A DNA stretch of 64,000 nucleotides from Bifidobacterium tissieri (GTDB lineage Bacteria > Actinomycetota > Actinomycetes > Actinomycetales > Bifidobacteriaceae), in NCBI RefSeq assembly GCF_002259645.1, contig NZ_MWWV01000004.1, positions 341,493 to 405,492 of the forward strand, given 5' to 3'. The translations under genes and the position numbers were made by a program. How positions within the stretch are numbered: the first letter of the stretch is position 1; every line of letters starts with the position of its first letter. The notes beneath the pieces were generated by a model. It was not told the origin of the DNA. It searched no databases and worked only from the letters and a program-made list of their open reading frames with translations. Of the stretch, positions 27,504-37,289 are shown piece after piece.

Positions 27504-28559
27504 CTAGTCGACCGCCGGCTGCTGCTGGGTGATGCAGTGGATGCCTCCGCCGCGGTCAAACAGCGGTTTGGCGTATATCGGCTCCACGTGACGGCCCGGA
27601 TACGCCTGTTCCAGTACGGCGAGCGCCTTGTCATCGTTGGGATCGTGAAAGGTGCAGGCAACCACGACACCATTGGCCGCGTAATGATTGATGTAGCTGA
27701 AGTCCGTAGGAGTGCCGTCCGTCTCATACCCCTGTTGCGGTGCCGGTACGGGAATGACGGTGAATTGGCGCCCGGTCGCGTCACGGGCTTCGGACAGCAC
27801 ACGTTCGATCTGGCGCGAGACCTCATAATCGGGGTGATTCCGGTCCTGCTGATCATGGAACAGCACGACGCCGGGCTGCGGCATGCATGCGACGATGTCC
27901 ACATGCCCGCGCGTGCCGAATTCGCCGTAGTCCCGGGTCAAGCCGCGTGGCAGCCAGATGACCTTCTCCACGCCAAGCATGTGATGCAGTTCCCGTTCGA
28001 TGTCCTCACGCGTCTTGCCGGGATTGCGATGCGGGTCCAACGCCACGGTTTCAGTGAGGATTGCGGTGCCTTGACCGTCCACGTGGAAGCCGCCGCCTTC
28101 GAACACATAGGAGCTGCTGATCGCATCAACGCCGGCCGCATGTGCCACGCGTTTGGCGAGTAGCTCGTCCTTGTCCCAGGTGGACCACTGCTGTTGCCCC
28201 CAACCGTTGAATACCCAGTCGACGGCTTTGAGAGTGCCCCTGACGATTGGAGTAGACGATGTATCGGAGCCGTGTTCGATGACGAATGTGGGGCCGCTGT
28301 CACGCATCCAGCAGTCGTTCAGAGGACATGAGTGGAGTGTCACGTCATCATCCAGCACGCCTGCGGCGATCGTTTCCAATGCGGGATCGACCATCATCGA
28401 CACTGGTTCGTACCGCGCGATGATGTTCGCCACCGAAGACCATGTGCCGATGGCCTCGTCCCGCGATTGTGCGGTACTACCCAGCACATAGCCTTCGGTC
28501 GGGAACGACATCCATGTGCGTTCGTGCCTACCTGTTTCTGCAGGCATTACATAGGTCAT
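27504..28559 (-). CDS. aguA: agmatine deiminase
   Basis: Converts agmatine to N-carbamoylputrescine and ammonia. 351 residues of the peptidyl-arginine deiminase superfamily. Hallmarks are WMSFPTEGYV near the start, NDCWMRDSGPTFV, the EGGGFHVDGQGT active-site stretch, RGHVDIVACM and the catalytic Cys 342 in GGIHCITQQQP. The start at 28559 has GGAAGGTG upstream; the frame extends 58 codons further into the ABC ATPase gene without a ribosome site. Next gene downstream is aguB. Confidence 0.93.
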   Translation of the reverse strand: MTYVMPAETGRHERTWMSFPTEGYVLGSTAQSRDEAIGTWSSVANIIARYEPVSMMVDPALETIAAGVLDDDVTLHSCPLNDCWMRDSGPTFVIEHGSDTSSTPIVRGTLKAVDWVFNGWGQQQWSTWDKDELLAKRVAHAAGVDAISSSYVFEGGGFHVDGQGTAILTETVALDPHRNPGKTREDIERELHHMLGVEKVIWLPRGLTRDYGEFGTRGHVDIVACMPQPGVVLFHDQQDRNHPDYEVSRQIERVLSEARDATGRQFTVIPVPAPQQGYETDGTPTDFSYINHYAANGVVVACTFHDPNDDKALAVLEQAYPGRHVEPIYAKPLFDRGGGIHCITQQQPAVD

Positions 28560-28638
28560 TGCTGTCACCTTCCGGTTCCGTTTTGCTCCGGATTGCTTGG
28601 GTTGCTTTCCGGGTTTTACACGTTGGCTCGAATGCTCG

Positions 28639-29439
28639 TCATCTCGCCAGCTTGGGTGCGGCTGCCAGCAGTTCGCGCGTGTAATCGTTACGAGGATGCG
28701 AGAACATCTCGGATACCGGCCCGGATTCAACAAGTTTTCCGTTGTGCATCACCACGGCCGAATCACATAGATAGCGCACCAGATCAAGGTTGTGGGTCAC
28801 GGTGAGGATCGTCAGCCCGGTCCGGGCACGCAGGTCCTTGAGTACGTCGAGGATCTGCGCCTGCACCACCACGTCCAACGCACTGGTCGGCTCGTCAGCC
28901 ACCAACAGTTTGGGATTGAACGCCAGCGCGCGAGCGATGGCGATACGCTGCTTCTGTCCACCGGACAAGTCCTTCGGATAAGCGTCGGCCGTATCATGCG
29001 GCATGGCGACCATGTCAAGCAGTTCGTTGACGCGATCGGGGATGGCGTCAGCATCGACGATTCGATGGACACGCAGCACTTCGGCGATGGTCTGGCCGGC
29101 CGTCATCATGGGGTCGAGCGCGGTTCCCGGATCCTGGAACACCATCTGCATGGATTTGCGCAGATCGGAGTATGCGCCCATGTTGAGAATGGTGCCCTGA
29201 TAGCGCACGTTGCCCGAATCAATGGGATTCAGCCCCATGATGGCACGCAGCAACGAGGATTTCCCTGACCCGGATTCGCCGACGATACCCACGGATCCCC
29301 CGGTGGGCACATCGAACGACACGTGGTCCACGGCGGTGAATCGAGTGTCCGGCTTATGCCGCAGACGATCCAACAGGGTCGGCTTGTCACCGTACTTAAT
29401 CACCAGGTTCTCGATGCGCAGAATCAGCGGATTCAGCAT
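28639..29439 (-). CDS. oligopeptide/nickel-type ABC transporter ATP-binding protein (second)
   Basis: 266 residues. Walker A GESGSGKSSLLRA, signature LSGGQKQRIAIARAL, Walker B LLVADEPTSALD. Belongs to the OppF/DppF group by position and motif. It overlaps the neighbouring ATPase gene by seven bases and is the last gene of a five-gene ABC unit that precedes aguA. The linkage suggests import of agmatine, arginine-derived peptides or other nitrogen compounds. Confidence 0.9.
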   Translation of the reverse strand: MLNPLILRIENLVIKYGDKPTLLDRLRHKPDTRFTAVDHVSFDVPTGGSVGIVGESGSGKSSLLRAIMGLNPIDSGNVRYQGTILNMGAYSDLRKSMQMVFQDPGTALDPMMTAGQTIAEVLRVHRIVDADAIPDRVNELLDMVAMPHDTADAYPKDLSGGQKQRIAIARALAFNPKLLVADEPTSALDVVVQAQILDVLKDLRARTGLTILTVTHNLDLVRYLCDSAVVMHNGKLVESGPVSEMFSHPRNDYTRELLAAAPKLAR

Positions 29440-30299
29440 GACGCACCTCCATCCTTTGCTGCGCCGTCATCGCCCATATGCCGCATGCGATAGTCGAGAT
29501 CGGCGTCAAGTAGTTTCTTCGTGTACTCCTGCTGCGGATGATGGATGATGTCCTGAGTGGACCCCTGTTCCACGATCCGTCCGTACTGCATGACGATCAC
29601 CTGATCGCAAATCTCGGAGATCACCGCCAGATCATGACTGACGAAGATCAGGGACAGGTTGTCACGTTTCGCAATATCCTTCAGCAGCTTGAGAATCTGC
29701 GCCTGAACACGCACATCCAATGCCGTGGTCGGTTCATCACAGAACAGGATCGCCGGTTCGGCGGCGAGCGCTGCGGCAATCATAATGCGCTGTCGCAGGC
29801 CACCTGACAGTTCGAACGGCCATACGTTCATCTTGTCCTTCGCATCCGCGATACCAACCTTGCCCATGAGGTCGATCGCGTGCGCGCGGCAGGCGTCCCA
29901 TGAGTCCTGTGGATGATGCATCTGCCATGTCTTGGCGACGAATCGTCCTACGCGCATCGTGGGGTTGAGGCTGGTGGCCGGCTCCTGGAAGATCATGGCC
30001 GCGTCAGCCTTCGTCACCGGTTCCACATATGTCATATCGCCGGTGGTGTGCAGAGACGACGGCAGGATGCCGACAATCGCTTTCAAGGTCAGGCTTTTGC
30101 CACTGCCGGATTCACCGACGATGCCCAGTCGTTCGCCACGGGCCAGCGTGAAGCTGGAGTCGTGGACGAGCACGTCTCCGTAGTCGTTGACAATCGACAG
30201 GTCAGTGACCGTGAGTACCGGACGAGCGCCCGGCACGGTCTTCGCCGTCGTCTCGGCAGTTGTTGCCGCCGTCGTTGCGGTCGCTGTCGTCGCAGTCAT
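29433..30299 (-). CDS. oligopeptide-type ABC transporter ATP-binding protein (first)
   Basis: 288 residues starting with an unusual Thr/Ala run (MTATTATATTAATTAETTAKT), then a full OppD-type ATPase: Walker A GESGSGKSLTLKA, signature LSGGLRQRIMIAAAL and Walker B AILFCDEPTTALD. The start ATG shares a base with the permease stop (TGATG). The signature has a Leu in place of the usual Gln after SGG, still common in this family. Confidence 0.9.
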   Translation of the reverse strand: MTATTATATTAATTAETTAKTVPGARPVLTVTDLSIVNDYGDVLVHDSSFTLARGERLGIVGESGSGKSLTLKAIVGILPSSLHTTGDMTYVEPVTKADAAMIFQEPATSLNPTMRVGRFVAKTWQMHHPQDSWDACRAHAIDLMGKVGIADAKDKMNVWPFELSGGLRQRIMIAAALAAEPAILFCDEPTTALDVRVQAQILKLLKDIAKRDNLSLIFVSHDLAVISEICDQVIVMQYGRIVEQGSTQDIIHHPQQEYTKKLLDADLDYRMRHMGDDGAAKDGGASC

Positions 30300-31186
30300 C
30301 AGTGCACCATCCTGTCCTGCAGGGCGTCGCCGATGAGGGCGAGGCCGAATGCGAATACCGTCAACGTGAGTCCCGGAATCACGACGAGCCAAGGGGCGAG
30401 TCCGAGGAACTTCTGACCGGAGGAAATCAGCGATCCCCATTCGGGGGTCGGCGGCTGGATGCCGAATCCAAGGAAGCTGAACGCGGCGAGCGCCACCACG
30501 GAGAACACGAGATCGGAGGTGAGGTAGATGGCCACTTGTCGGATGACGTTTGGTGCGATGTGACGGAACAGGATGCGTTCGGTGGAGAATCCGGACGTCC
30601 GCGCCGCCATGATGAACTGCGATTCCTTGATGCGCATGACTTCGGTGCGGGTGAGTCTTGCGTAGACCACCCAGCCGACGATCGTGAAGCTGACGATCAG
30701 CGACGGCACACCTGCGCCGAGCACGAACACGAGGACGATCATGAGCACGTACTGCGGGAACGCCTGCAGCAGGTCACCCACACGAAGGATGATCATGTCC
30801 CAGGTCTTGCCGAAATATCCAGCGATGAGGCCGAAAATCGTGCCCAGTACGCAGGGGAGCACGGTACATACGAGGGTAACCGGCAGGTCGATCGCGGCAG
30901 CGCGCATCACGCGGCTGAACAGGTCACGGCCGAGTTCATCGGTGCCGAACAGATGCGCCGCATTGGGCTGCTGCAACACCGCGGTAAAGTCCTGTTCGAT
31001 CGGATCGTACGGGGTCCAGATCAGGCTGACGATGGCGGCCGCCACGAACACGACGACGATTGCGAGACCAACGACGAGCTTGCCCGTCGACGGCCTGCGA
31101 CGGCGACGACTGTGGACCGTTGACAGACGGGATGCGACGGATGATGCGGCAGCCGGTGCTGTTGTTGCTTTGACTGAGGCGGTCAT
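30299..31186 (-). CDS. oligopeptide-type ABC permease (OppC-like)
   Basis: 295 residues. A basic cytoplasmic N-terminus (HSRRRRRPSTGK) precedes the first helix, followed by five more. The DELGRDLFSRV segment near residue 98 and the EAA-type loop (RTSGFSTERILFRHIAPN) are diagnostic of the DppC/OppC family. Start overlaps the OppB-like stop by four bases. Confidence 0.92.
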   Translation of the reverse strand: MTASVKATTAPAAASSVASRLSTVHSRRRRRPSTGKLVVGLAIVVVFVAAAIVSLIWTPYDPIEQDFTAVLQQPNAAHLFGTDELGRDLFSRVMRAAAIDLPVTLVCTVLPCVLGTIFGLIAGYFGKTWDMIILRVGDLLQAFPQYVLMIVLVFVLGAGVPSLIVSFTIVGWVVYARLTRTEVMRIKESQFIMAARTSGFSTERILFRHIAPNVIRQVAIYLTSDLVFSVVALAAFSFLGFGIQPPTPEWGSLISSGQKFLGLAPWLVVIPGLTLTVFAFGLALIGDALQDRMVH

Positions 31187-32133
31187 GATTCGATCCTCAC
31201 TCTCGGGTCAATAACGGATGTGATGATGTCGGCCACCAGATAGATAACGACGATGGCGATGGCGAATACGAAGGTGTAGCCCTGTACGAGAGGAAAGTCT
31301 CGCTGGCTGGCCGCTGTAACCAACCCCTGTCCGATGCCGGGCAGGCTGAACGCGACTTCGACGACGGTGGTGCCGAATAGTGCGTACCCGGCCTGGGATG
31401 CAGCGACCACCACAAGCGGGCCAGCCGCATTGCGCAGAATGAAACTACCGGTCAGGTTCCAACCCGTGAATCCCAGTGTGCGGGCGGCGAGTACATAGTC
31501 GGAGTTGCGCACGTCAAGCAGTGTGGCCCTGAGACTACGGGTCATGGGTGCGGTGAGCGATATGGCCACGGTGAGTATGGGCAGGATCATCGCCCGGATG
31601 TGGTCGGATATGCCATCACCGATACCGGCGACGGGGAACACCCGTGTGGGAAGCGCCACGTAGCTGATGAGCATGATGGCGATCCAGAAGCTCGGCAGTC
31701 CGATGCCCACCACGCACAGGATGCGCACGATCTGGTCGGCAAGTCCGTCGGGCTTCTGCACGGACAGCATGGCCAGCAATACGGACAGCAGCAGAGCCAC
31801 AAGAATGCCACCCACGGCGATGCTCAGCGTGATCGGCAACTGCTGTGCGATCTGCGTGCTCACGGTCTTGCCGGTTTTGAACGATGTGCCGAAGTTACCG
31901 TGCAACACGTTGATCACGTAATCGACGTATCGAATGAGGAACGGTCTGTCCAACCCCATCTGCGAACGCACGTGGGCCACGTCCTCGTCACTGGCACGCG
32001 GTCCGGTCACCAGTCGTGCCGGATCGCCCGGAGTCAGATCAAGCAGCAGCGTAGTCACCAGCAAGATACCCAGTATCAGTGGGATCAACGTCAACAGTCG
32101 TGTGACGATAAAACGATATCGGTTCTTGGTCAT
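31183..32133 (-). CDS. oligopeptide-type ABC permease (OppB-like)
   Basis: 316 residues with six membrane helices. Family features include LDLTPGDPA near residue 28, QMGLDRPFLIRYVDYV, and the EAA loop ARTLGFTGWNLTGSFILRNA. It lies 47 bp downstream of the binding-protein gene. Confidence 0.92.
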   Translation of the reverse strand: MTKNRYRFIVTRLLTLIPLILGILLVTTLLLDLTPGDPARLVTGPRASDEDVAHVRSQMGLDRPFLIRYVDYVINVLHGNFGTSFKTGKTVSTQIAQQLPITLSIAVGGILVALLLSVLLAMLSVQKPDGLADQIVRILCVVGIGLPSFWIAIMLISYVALPTRVFPVAGIGDGISDHIRAMILPILTVAISLTAPMTRSLRATLLDVRNSDYVLAARTLGFTGWNLTGSFILRNAAGPLVVVAASQAGYALFGTTVVEVAFSLPGIGQGLVTAASQRDFPLVQGYTFVFAIAIVVIYLVADIITSVIDPRVRIES

Positions 32134-32180
32134 GGTCTCGTCTCACCTCGTTTCGGTTCGCGATCCGACAGTCATACAGG

Positions 32181-33683
32181 TCAGTGCGAGAGGGTGTCGT
32201 AGTAGTAGCAGCTCCATGGCTGCACCTCCAATCCCTTGATGTCCGGTTGTTTCGCGACGATCACCTTGTTGGCGTTGAGCACCACGTATGGCACTTCGTC
32301 TGACAGGTAGTCGTCGATCTGTTGCACGATCTGCTGTTTGGCCGCGGTATCGGCGCTTTCCTTGTACGAGGCGATAAGACCGGCGAGAGTATTGGTGTCC
32401 ATCTGGGCATACAGCATCTTGGTGCTTACCACATAGGACGGTGCATCAATCAGGTCCGGGGAATTCGCATTAGTGGCGAAGGTGCTCATGTCGAACGTGC
32501 CGGCCGACAGGGATGACGACCATGTGCCGCCGTCCACGGATTTCAGTTCGACATTGATGCCTACCTTCTTCAGATCTGATTGGATGATTTGCACCACGGC
32601 GGCCGAGATGCCGGACGTCGGGTAGGTCAGTGTGATCGATTCCGGAATATCCACGCCCTTGAGCAACTGCTTGGCCTTGTCGATGTCCTGACGGTAGTAC
32701 CCGCCTGTGGTCTTGGGCGAGCCTTCCAGATTCGGAGGCAACGAACTGTTCGGCAGTTCTCCGAATCCATAGAAACCGTATCGTTGCAGGGATTCGTAGT
32801 CGATCGCGTAGGCAATGGCCTGACGCACGCTTTTGTTCGCCAGGAACGCGTTCTGCGTATTGAGAACCAAGGTGGGAGTCTGGTGGGCCGGAACCTTGGC
32901 GATGTAGCTTGAGTCGAGCAGTTTGGCGGTGATGGAGTCCAGCTGGTTGACAAGGTCGATCTGACCGGCTTTGAGCTGCAATGCCACGGAGTTGGAATCG
33001 GGCGTATAGGAGTTGATCACCCGATCGGCTTTCGGATATCCCTTCCTGTAATAATGGGGGTTCTTGTTCAGCACGATATCGCCGTCGGTGCTCCACGATT
33101 CCACGGCGAATGCCCCGGCTCCCACCGGATGCTGGTAGAACTCCTTAGCCGTCTTGCCACCGTAATCCTTGGGGATCACGCCGGCCACGGCATACGAAAG
33201 GAACGCGGGGATGGAGCTGTCCGGCTGGGAAAGATTGAAGACGATGGTGTGATCGTCTTCAACCGTCGCCGACGCGATGGACGAATAGTTGGCGCCATAG
33301 TTCGGGCCGGACTTCCACACTGACAGGCTGAACGCCACATCGTCGGCGGTCACGGGCTTGCCATTGCTGAATGCGGCATCGGGATTGAGCTTGATTGTCA
33401 GCTGGGTGTCATTGTCGTTGTATTGCCATGATTGAGCGATTCCCGGCTGGAGTTCCTTGCCTTCGTTGCCCACGCGGATCAGCGGTTCCATCACCGCGGT
33501 GGAGATGGCGTAATCCTCATTCAGCAGTTCCTGATCGAGCGTGAAACCGTCAAACACCTCGGTACGACCGATATGGATCTGATTGGCGGAGTCCGCGGAC
33601 CCCGAGCCGTCCCCGCACGCGGCAGTGCCGAACACCAGTGCCGCAGTCAGAGCGAGCGCTCCGATCTTCTGCATTGCCCCCAT
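32181..33683 (-). CDS. ABC transporter substrate-binding lipoprotein (SBP family 5)
   Basis: About 500 residues. Signal peptide with lipobox-like GTAAC then an acidic, Ser/Gly-rich linker. Family 5 features: LQPGIAQSWQYNDNDTQLTIKLNPDAAFSNGKPVTADDVAFSL, then KTTGGYYRQDIDKAKQLLKG. Three closely spaced ATGs exist; the one at 33683 has GGAAGG eight bases upstream. It is the first gene of the Opp-type unit and faces the Lrp/AsnC gene. The ligand may be agmatine or a peptide; undetermined. Confidence 0.88.
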   Translation of the reverse strand: MGAMQKIGALALTAALVFGTAACGDGSGSADSANQIHIGRTEVFDGFTLDQELLNEDYAISTAVMEPLIRVGNEGKELQPGIAQSWQYNDNDTQLTIKLNPDAAFSNGKPVTADDVAFSLSVWKSGPNYGANYSSIASATVEDDHTIVFNLSQPDSSIPAFLSYAVAGVIPKDYGGKTAKEFYQHPVGAGAFAVESWSTDGDIVLNKNPHYYRKGYPKADRVINSYTPDSNSVALQLKAGQIDLVNQLDSITAKLLDSSYIAKVPAHQTPTLVLNTQNAFLANKSVRQAIAYAIDYESLQRYGFYGFGELPNSSLPPNLEGSPKTTGGYYRQDIDKAKQLLKGVDIPESITLTYPTSGISAAVVQIIQSDLKKVGINVELKSVDGGTWSSSLSAGTFDMSTFATNANSPDLIDAPSYVVSTKMLYAQMDTNTLAGLIASYKESADTAAKQQIVQQIDDYLSDEVPYVVLNANKVIVAKQPDIKGLEVQPWSCYYYDTLSH

Positions 33684-33752
33684 GATCATATCCTTCCTAA
33701 TTCGTCCACACATATTGTTTTGGAAGTTATTCACAAAGAGTAAGGGCATAAA

Positions 33753-33762
33753 ATTTCGAAAT
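33753..33762. promoter_or_regulatory. small palindrome in the opp-like/asnC divergent promoter
   Basis: ATTTCGAAAT, a perfect 10-bp palindrome within an AT-rich stretch (33720-33800) between the divergent ABC operon and the Lrp/AsnC gene. AT-rich palindromic sites suit Lrp-family binding; this is only a candidate. Confidence 0.35.
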
Positions 33763-33877
33763 CTTAAGTAAAGTTACGCTTTTTAGTTCGATTTACATTG
33801 TCGATATCTATAATTCACAGAGATAACATCATCATCTTCGGGAAGCCACAACGAAAACGCATTGTAACGGCTTTTCC

Positions 33878-33891
33878 TATAGTCTTGCAGT
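33878..33891 (+). promoter_or_regulatory. candidate leaderless promoter of the AsnC-type gene
   Basis: TATAGT at 33878-33883 is followed by 8 bases and then the ATG; no Shine-Dalgarno sequence is present. The same 8-base spacing is seen for guaB. No convincing -35 box is visible. Confidence 0.35.
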
Positions 33892-34401
33892 ATGAAGAAA
33901 AAGCAATCCACAGTCCCTTCGGGCAACGGAAACGAATCACAGCCCACTCGCGAAGGCACACTTGACGACGTCAACAAGAAGATCGTGGCCCTGCTGCAGG
34001 AAGATGGACGCCGATCATATGTGTCGATCGGTAAGGAGATCGGACTGTCGGAGGCGGCGGTGCGATTGCGCGTACAGAAGATGCTCGACGACGACGTGAT
34101 GCAGATCGTCGCCGTGACCAATCCGATGGAGATGGGCTTCCGACGTCAGGCCATGGTGGGCATCACCGTGAACGGCGATATTGAATATGTGGCGCAGAAG
34201 CTCAAGGACATCCGACAGATCGACTACATCATCATCACCGCCGGACGGTTCGACATCCTGGCCGAGGTGTTCGCCGAGGACGACGAAAGCATGCTCGAGC
34301 TGGTCAACCGTCAGATCCGCAAGATCGACGGCATCGACCGCACCGAACTGTTCACCTACATGCGCTTGGAATCCCAGCGCTACGACTGGGGCGTGCGGTA
34401 G
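33892..34401 (+). CDS. Lrp/AsnC family transcriptional regulator
   Basis: 169 residues: N-terminal helix-turn-helix (DDVNKKIVALLQEDGRRSYVSIGKEIGLSEAAVRLRVQKMLDD) and C-terminal RAM effector-binding domain (about 85-165). Basic Ser/Lys-rich 20-residue N-terminus. It is divergent from the Opp-type ABC operon that leads into aguA and aguB, so it is the natural candidate to sense an amino acid or amine and control that unit. Confidence 0.92.
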   Translation: MKKKQSTVPSGNGNESQPTREGTLDDVNKKIVALLQEDGRRSYVSIGKEIGLSEAAVRLRVQKMLDDDVMQIVAVTNPMEMGFRRQAMVGITVNGDIEYVAQKLKDIRQIDYIIITAGRFDILAEVFAEDDESMLELVNRQIRKIDGIDRTELFTYMRLESQRYDWGVR

Positions 34402-34455
34402 GCGTGTTGTGCAATTGGCGAAGATTAGTAGATTCTCAACATGTGGGTACACATA

Positions 34456-34490
34456 TGTGGGAGCCGCGCACTAACTACTCGGCTCCCACA
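34456..34490. terminator. bidirectional terminator between asnC-type and rhamnosidase genes
   Basis: TGTGGGAGCC (34456-34465) pairs perfectly with GGCTCCCACA (34481-34490) around a 15-nt loop, between two convergent genes. Confidence 0.7.
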
Positions 34491-34552
34491 GTCATAAACG
34501 TACGATACGGATTTCGTATGGATACATCATTCAAAATCCGGTATTCGCAATA

Positions 34553-37246
34553 TCAGACGGACTGATTCTTCTCTCTCCATGGCACGCTGATGTCGTAATC
34601 ACCTCCCGGATATTCGACATCATCAGAGCCCGGTAGTCGCAACACAGCAATGGCCCCATAAGGGACGGTCAGATGAATCGACATCAGACCATCATCGCAA
34701 CCTGCAGTCTCTGCACGATCCGCATCCTTTGCAGATGTCACACTCCACTCAATACCGACCATGCCATACGGACTCATGTGCGAGGTCGCCGCGTGCGTGA
34801 TGCCACCGCCCGGTCGAGGTGCCACAAGAATCCGTTTCCACCCCGGTTCCATCGGCGCAATGCCACCAACCGTGGTATGCACCCAATCGTTTACCGAACC
34901 CAGAGCGTAATGATTAAACGACGTCATGCCACCGGGGTTAACCTCACCATTCGGCAACATGGAATCCCAACGTTCCCATGTAGTGGTGGCACCCATGGTG
35001 ATCTGATACATCCAGCTGGGACATTTGGTGGACAGGAACAGCGCATACGCCTCATCCATATGCCCGGTGCGGGTGAGCGCCGGCAACACGAACGGCGTGC
35101 CGGCGAATCCGGTACCGATTCTGCCGTCGGCAAGTCTGACCAGTTCGGCCAGTCGATTGCCGAACGACCGCTCCTGCGCAGCACCATCTCCCAGACCGAA
35201 CATGATGGCGAGCGCATAGGCGCATTGCGTATCGGACGTCATGCGAGCATCGGAGCCGGTGCCTGTCACGATGAATCGAGCTCGGAATCCACGACGTGCA
35301 TGTTCGGCCAATTTCATAAAGCGCTCCGCATCATCCCGCCGTCCCAGCGTGTTCGCAATACGTACCATCAGATCACAACTGTGTACATAGAATGCGGTGG
35401 CCACAAGTTCCTTGGCGGTCATGGCACGATCGGGCTCTTCAGGCGGAGCCTGCGGATCGAGCCAATCCCCCAGCTGTCCGATGGCATAGTCCGGCCGTCG
35501 GTCCCATACGCCATCCGGGGAAAGATATCCCGTGACCTCGTTCATCCATGCGATCGAGCAATCATAGCTTTCCGACAGAATCTGCGTATCTCCGCTGGAC
35601 ATATACACTGCCCATGGCACGAGTACCGCCGCATCGCCCCACAGCGCAATGGCCGCAGGATCAGACCAGATCCCCATAGGCACGTAGGGAATATAGAACG
35701 GCACGGTTCCGGTCTTGCGTTGTTCAAAAGACACGTCACGCATCCAGTTGCGTAGAAATCCGGTGGCGTCATACAGGTACAGCGCAGTGGGTGCGAATAC
35801 GGCAATGTCAGCGGTCCATCCCACACGTTCGTCACGTTGCGGACAGTCGGTGGGGATGGACATGAAGTTGGACTTCATGGCCCATACGGTATTTCGGTGC
35901 AACGCGTTCACCATGGGGTTTGAGGATTCGAACCAGCCTGTGCGTTCCATGGCCGTGTGGTATACGGTGCAACGCACATCTGCGACGGTGAGTTCCGGAA
36001 GCCCGGTGATGCGTGCGTAACGGAATCCGTGCATGGTGAACCGTGGTTCCCACCAGGAATCGCATCCATTGGACGTGTATCGGTCACGTTGCACTCCACG
36101 GTGGAGGATACGCTGAACCGGCTCGCCGTTCCCGTCCAACACTTCGACGTGTTCGATGGTGACGTTCTGTCCTGCCGAAAGTCCTCGGAAGTGGATATTC
36201 ATCCGTTGCGAGCAGTTCTGCCCCATGTCGATCATCCAGATGCCGCGACCATCATCGGTCTCGCCGATGCGTTCGATGGATGATGGCGTATTGGTACCGT
36301 CGGGCTGAATGGCTTCCATGACGGGGAACTCGATACGATGCTCGTCAAATGGGATCTCGCTGACGGGCTTCCAATCGGAGTCATCGAATCTAGGCATGCT
36401 CCAACCGGACTGCTCGAGTCGGGCGTCGTAATACTCTCCCTCGTACATGTTCGATCGTGTGATCGGTCCGAGAGTGATTTTCCATTGCTCGTCGGAGGAA
36501 TTGGAATACCATGATTGCCGCGTACCGTCAGCGTAGGTGACTTCGAGTTGTGCGAATACGCCGATACGGTCTCCCCACACGTTCGCTTCGCCGCCATCAA
36601 ATCCGACGCGTCCGCGATACCAGCCGTCGGCCAGCCAGAATCCCATCGCATTGCGACCGATGTTCAGCTGGTCGAGCACGTCGTAGGTCCAGCATTCCAC
36701 TCGATTGTCGTAGCTGGTCCAACCGGGGTTAAGCACGTCATTGCCGACCTTGCTACCGTTGAGTTCGGCTTCAACCAAGCCAAGTGCGGTGAGGTAAAGC
36801 CGGGCGAGCACGGGCTTGCGTGGCAGATCGAATTCGGTGCGGACGATCGGCTGGTGTCGGTGGTCGGTCTGGAATTCCGGCCAGGATGGTCCGATGAAAT
36901 CGGCCACGCGCTGATGCGGCTGGAGTAGGCCGACGTCGAAACGTATTGGTTCGGACCACTCCCCCACATCATCCGTCGTGATAACACGTACCATTGCCTC
37001 GACGAGTTCGCGTGAGTCAAGTGGCGCGAACTGCCACGGCAGAAGAACATTATCAGCGACGGAAATGATGGCGTGATCTTCTCCAGTGCCGTGACGCGGT
37101 TTACGTCGACAAATACGCAGTTCGACTTTGGCGTTAGTCGGCAGTGTCTGCGTGTATTGCCACGACAGTCGCGGAGTCGCCGTACCGATGCCTAGTACGT
37201 CACCGTCGAAATGCTCGACTTTCATATTCACCGGGGCCGCAATCAT
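34553..37246 (-). CDS. alpha-L-rhamnosidase (GH78)
   Basis: Releases L-rhamnose from glycosides or polysaccharides by inversion. 897 residues, no signal peptide, so probably cytoplasmic. Order: N-terminal beta-sandwich domains (about 1-330), an (alpha/alpha)6 barrel carrying the family signature SIPTDCPQRDERVGWTADI near residue 460-480, and a C-terminal beta domain (about 800-890). GGAAGG precedes the ATG. A sugar MFS permease gene precedes it on the same strand and a LacI regulator diverges from that, giving a three-gene rhamnoside-use locus. No downstream rhamnose catabolic genes are next to it. Confidence 0.93.
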   Translation of the reverse strand: MIAAPVNMKVEHFDGDVLGIGTATPRLSWQYTQTLPTNAKVELRICRRKPRHGTGEDHAIISVADNVLLPWQFAPLDSRELVEAMVRVITTDDVGEWSEPIRFDVGLLQPHQRVADFIGPSWPEFQTDHRHQPIVRTEFDLPRKPVLARLYLTALGLVEAELNGSKVGNDVLNPGWTSYDNRVECWTYDVLDQLNIGRNAMGFWLADGWYRGRVGFDGGEANVWGDRIGVFAQLEVTYADGTRQSWYSNSSDEQWKITLGPITRSNMYEGEYYDARLEQSGWSMPRFDDSDWKPVSEIPFDEHRIEFPVMEAIQPDGTNTPSSIERIGETDDGRGIWMIDMGQNCSQRMNIHFRGLSAGQNVTIEHVEVLDGNGEPVQRILHRGVQRDRYTSNGCDSWWEPRFTMHGFRYARITGLPELTVADVRCTVYHTAMERTGWFESSNPMVNALHRNTVWAMKSNFMSIPTDCPQRDERVGWTADIAVFAPTALYLYDATGFLRNWMRDVSFEQRKTGTVPFYIPYVPMGIWSDPAAIALWGDAAVLVPWAVYMSSGDTQILSESYDCSIAWMNEVTGYLSPDGVWDRRPDYAIGQLGDWLDPQAPPEEPDRAMTAKELVATAFYVHSCDLMVRIANTLGRRDDAERFMKLAEHARRGFRARFIVTGTGSDARMTSDTQCAYALAIMFGLGDGAAQERSFGNRLAELVRLADGRIGTGFAGTPFVLPALTRTGHMDEAYALFLSTKCPSWMYQITMGATTTWERWDSMLPNGEVNPGGMTSFNHYALGSVNDWVHTTVGGIAPMEPGWKRILVAPRPGGGITHAATSHMSPYGMVGIEWSVTSAKDADRAETAGCDDGLMSIHLTVPYGAIAVLRLPGSDDVEYPGGDYDISVPWREKNQSV

Positions 37247-37289
37247 GATGTTCCTTCCTTACGATTGTGACGAGATCATTCCGAAACGC